A DNA stretch of 64,000 nt, from contig CM038221.1 of the NCBI GenBank assembly GCA_021442155.1, positions 25,109,906-25,173,905 of the forward strand, given 5' to 3'. A program made the translations under genes and the position numbers. The DNA comes from Cymbidium sinense. Taxonomy: Eukaryota > Streptophyta > Magnoliopsida > Asparagales > Orchidaceae. Positions 60,901 through 64,000 of the stretch are shown here, one piece after another (within the stretch, counting starts at the first letter, position 1; the number at the start of each line of letters is the position of its first letter). The notes beneath the pieces were generated by a model. It was not told the DNA's origin and did not search any database. It was given only the letters and a program-made list of their open reading frames with translations.

Positions 60901-63900
60901 CCATTTCTTTTCTACATAACAAAATCATGAATCATGAAGCATCTAAATTTTCTTAAGCAACATCCCTTAGCATTCATCATTAAGGTGTGCTAAATATTTA
61001 CATTTGTATGTATAGATATGCTTAGAATTATTCATATGCATGTTCGGAAAGAAATAAAGTGTGGTGTGTTTTGTGATAGTAATTCACTTTAATTAATTTG
61101 AAAATGCCTCTCTTGTTGAATAGGTTTATTTAGAGCAAATATAAATTTAGGATTAATTAAAACACATAACAAAACATTCACTAAACAAAAATCACTAATG
61201 AATCTATCTTAGAAATTACTTAAGGTAGGGAGGAAAGCGAAGTTCTCTTCTCTTTTTCTCTCTTTACAACACTTAGTAATTAAGTGTAGGTTCATTCAAA
61301 TCAAATCAAATCATCAAACAAATTAGCAAATCAACTAAATCACTTAAATGAAACCACCAACTAAGTCAAAATTTCTCACACTTAGAAAACTTCAACCTTA
61401 AAGCCTAGCTAAGACATACCACATAAGCCTTAAATGGCATACACATTAGGCTAAGTCACCATTTCTAGTCCTATGTTAGGGTGGTGCATGGTTTGATGCA
61501 TGATTTTATTTTATGATGTAATGTTTTAGACTGGATGTTAGGGTGTATGAGCATAGACTGAATGATAGGATGATCTTAGTCTAATCATTATCTTCTGTGG
61601 GGGATTGTGCTTAAGGGGCACTGTAATAAAAATATAAATACTTTTGCTGTGTAGGTTGCTTATACCCCTAAGCATAATCCAAAAATAGGCCAAGTGGACT
61701 TGGTTAACCATGTGTGGGGTGCTAAGTCAAATTTATTCATATACATGCTTGGGATTGTGTAGTTTGTTTAACTAATCTCTTTGCAGGTTTTAATTAGATT
61801 TACTTTTCCCATTTTCATGTAATTTTTATAATTAAGATTTGGAATGAATGTTATGGGAGATTAGAATGAACATTGGTCATAAGACTATATCTTATGCACC
61901 ATGTGAAGTCTTTGAAGCAACCACATTCCAACCAACAAAAAAAAAGAAAGAAGGAAGTAGAAAGAAGAATGAAAACCCACATAACATAAATTCCTTCTAA
62001 GTTGTAATTATTCAATTGTAATCTGGGTTGTATAAGGGTAGGGCTTGGCTACCCAATTTCTTTTTGGGTTTGTGCAGTGGAGCTCAACCATAAAGGCCTC
62101 TTATTCTTTTGTGTTAGCTTTATATATTATTTTATGTTTGTTTAGCTTGTGCATTAATATGGCATATTTTTTTAGTCTCTTCCTTATTTTGATGAATGGC
62201 CTGGATGCAATTAGACTCTTAAGGAAATAATATTTTTATCCAATTAATCAACTTAAAACTAAAAAAATAAATAAATCATAACCTCACCTAAAGCTTATGA
62301 CATAAAATAAGATAAAAGATTTAACAACCCCTTAGTTGGATGTTGTATGTTTCACATCATGCATAAATAAACATCTTATTTCACTCTTGTTATGGAGGAC
62401 TTCCACCTTTGCCAGAGAACATGGCTTGACTTTTGAGAGCCATGGTGGAAACTCACCTCCTTCTTGTTGATTTTGGCCTATTACAAATTTCTCATGCATT
62501 AGGCATATGAATCCATAGCCTGTGTCAAATTAATTGTCCAAAAATCAAAATAAAAAGTAAATAAAATTTGCATTAGATTTAGGTCATGAATTCATGCATT
62601 ACATGATCTAGTCTCTTAAGGATGAGTTTAAGGACTTAGATTCTTTCTAAATAAACAACAACCCAACTATCTTGCAAAAGCATAAGACTTTCTACTTGTA
62701 TTTAAAATCATAGGAGGAGTTAATTGGCGGCCACCCCCGGGTGGTTATAAGTCTAACAGTCAGGTGGTTTATCCTCTCTTATGGAGGTAAACCATATGCC
62801 AATTTTTGCTTTAGATTTAGGTCATGTTTTTCCCCTGCCAAATCCCCCTAGATTCAAGTTTAGAGGTTGTTGTTTCTCTTTGCGGGCTATAAGCATAAAT
62901 CTTCACATCTTAGGCATTTCCATGATCTCGCATCATGGAATTATAAGTCCTAGATTTTTAATAAAAATTGAACTCAAATAATAAATTTTCTTCAAATTTC
63001 AAAAATATAGAGCCTAACCATAGGATAGTTTGGGATGCTTACTAGGCTTCCTAGTATCATAAGCATCCCCTACTTCTCTCTTTTTGGTTTCGATAATAAC
63101 TCCTTCTTCTTAATCAATTATACTTGATCTTCCAAAAATAAACCAATTGATTGATAGTCTTATCTTTGAAATCTTTTGGAGACAACGATCATTTACCTTA
63201 ATCGAGAGTATTCTTAAGGAATCTAATTAAGATGTACTATAATATAGAAACAATAATTGATTTAAAATAAACCCTACTTTACTTTTTCATATAAAAAGGG
63301 AAGAATCTCTACATAGAAGACCCATAGTCCTTAGGAGTCCTTATTAAGATGATTAGATCCATTGTAGGATGATGATTTCTATCTTTTGAGATTGTACATC
63401 ATTCCTCAATGTCATACCCAATCACCCTAATAAGAACATCTACGGATCTATGTGGTGTCCAACAAGGAGTTTATTTTTATTTTCATCTAATTCACATTTT
63501 TAGATGAAGATGAGAATAATTCACCATAGATACTTAAGGATTTTAGTTAGACTTTTAGGATAAATCTTCATCTTAGGATGAAGGCTTTATCCTATTAGGA
63601 CTTAGATGTTGAATAGAATGAGTTTCCACCCAAAATGGAACCTATTATATTCTTTAATCTTGAAAACTTAATCTAAGTTTAACATAAAAATGTCCTAAAA
63701 TGGAAATGAAATTATAAATCATTAAATCATTTGAATTGAAGTCATCCAAAGGTAAAATAAACAAACTTCAAAATTCAAATTCAAATTTGAATTTAGAAAG
63801 AGGCTTAAGAAAGTCTTGTCACACAAGCTTATTTTCTTGACACACTAGATTATTAGGTCATGGACCCTAGATGTAAGTTAGGTCATTCTGTGATTTTGTA

Positions 63901-64000
63901 ATATTCTATAATGTTTTGATGTGGAATGTCTTTTTATTATTTTATGGTGTACTATTTTAGACTAGATGGCTTGGATTGATTATTGTTAGTTTGGATGGTT

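Larger units (their letters stand above)
55728..63528 (+). mobile_element. 7.8-kb solo LTR of a related Ogre/Tat family
   Basis: Starts TATTGACCTCACTTTTGG and ends TTCACCATA, flanked by perfect 5-bp duplications GATAC (55723-55727 and 63529-63533). The left LTR shows the unoccupied site at 39437-39441. Its right third aligns, with divergence, to the right third of the left LTR (for example 61480-61740 with 39790-40060, and 63190-63528 with 41460-41840), so it is a whole LTR rather than an element with internal coding DNA. I recognise no protein in it. It contains two local tandem repeat blocks and a dense TTGAC field. Confidence 0.85.
51479..64000 (+). mobile_element. Right LTR of Ogre-like element, interrupted by a solo LTR and cut by window edge
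   Basis: Copies the left LTR from TATTGACCTCCTTTTTGG at 51479 to AATTAAGATAC at 55727, then from GATACTTAAGG at 63529 to the window end, matching left-LTR positions 35598-39441 and 39437-39910. A purine patch TTGAGGG lies just upstream. Compared with the left LTR it has about 350 bp of additional TTGACC/GGTCAA-rich DNA near 51930-52390. Confidence 0.85.

Noticed and set aside
1..64000. CRISPR arrays, tRNA or rRNA genes, bacterial-type operons
   Set aside because: No regularly spaced short repeats with unique spacers, no cloverleaf-like tRNA sequences and no rRNA were seen; the window is plant nuclear DNA.

Overview
This is a transposon-dense, AT-rich stretch of a flowering-plant nuclear genome. 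The evidence is nested Ty3/gypsy retrotransposons (three of them Tat/Ogre-like with multi-kilobase LTRs), an L1-type LINE, hAT and Mutator-like DNA elements, and two exons of one plant gene. I cannot name the species; a large-genome angiosperm, possibly a monocot, fits. Nearly every coding stretch is a decayed retroelement with stops and frameshifts.

Layout. 1-10458: a degenerate Tat-like element on the minus strand, with about 3-kb LTRs (left one cut by the window edge) and an integrase tail at 4380-4850. 10459-24301: the minus-strand locus of an SnRK1 gamma-subunit (KING1-like) gene. Exon 1 is at 24130-24301 and exon 2 at 12952-13123. The 11-kb intron between them holds a rearranged Ty3/gypsy element (about 13893-23811) which itself carries an inverted gag-PR-RT copy, a duplicated 2-kb segment and three MITE-like insertions. 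24302-27085: AT-rich upstream DNA and a hAT transposase remnant. 27180-35597: a Tat element on the plus strand (gag, PR, RT, RH, second RH, IN), with a 2.77-kb Mutator-like element inserted in its integrase between perfect 9-bp target duplications. 35598-64000: a giant Ogre-like element with 6.2-kb LTRs. A LINE lies between its protease and RT, and a 7.8-kb solo LTR of a related family lies inside its right LTR.

The nesting gives a relative order of events: the Tat element came first, then the MULE and the Ogre-like element inside it, then the LINE and the solo LTR inside the Ogre-like element. At the MULE and LINE insertions, skipping the insert restores the interrupted reading frame. At the solo LTR and two of the MITEs, a second copy within the same window supplies the empty site.

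The points most worth following are: the KING1-like gene split by a retroelement and carrying a one-base frameshift in exon 2; the MULE packed with a tandem array of about 172 bp; the giant LTRs with a dense field of TTGAC (W-box-like) motifs; and a conserved donor/acceptor pair that could define a 3.4-kb intron inside the LTR leader. I saw no complete protein-coding gene, tRNA, rRNA or CRISPR array.
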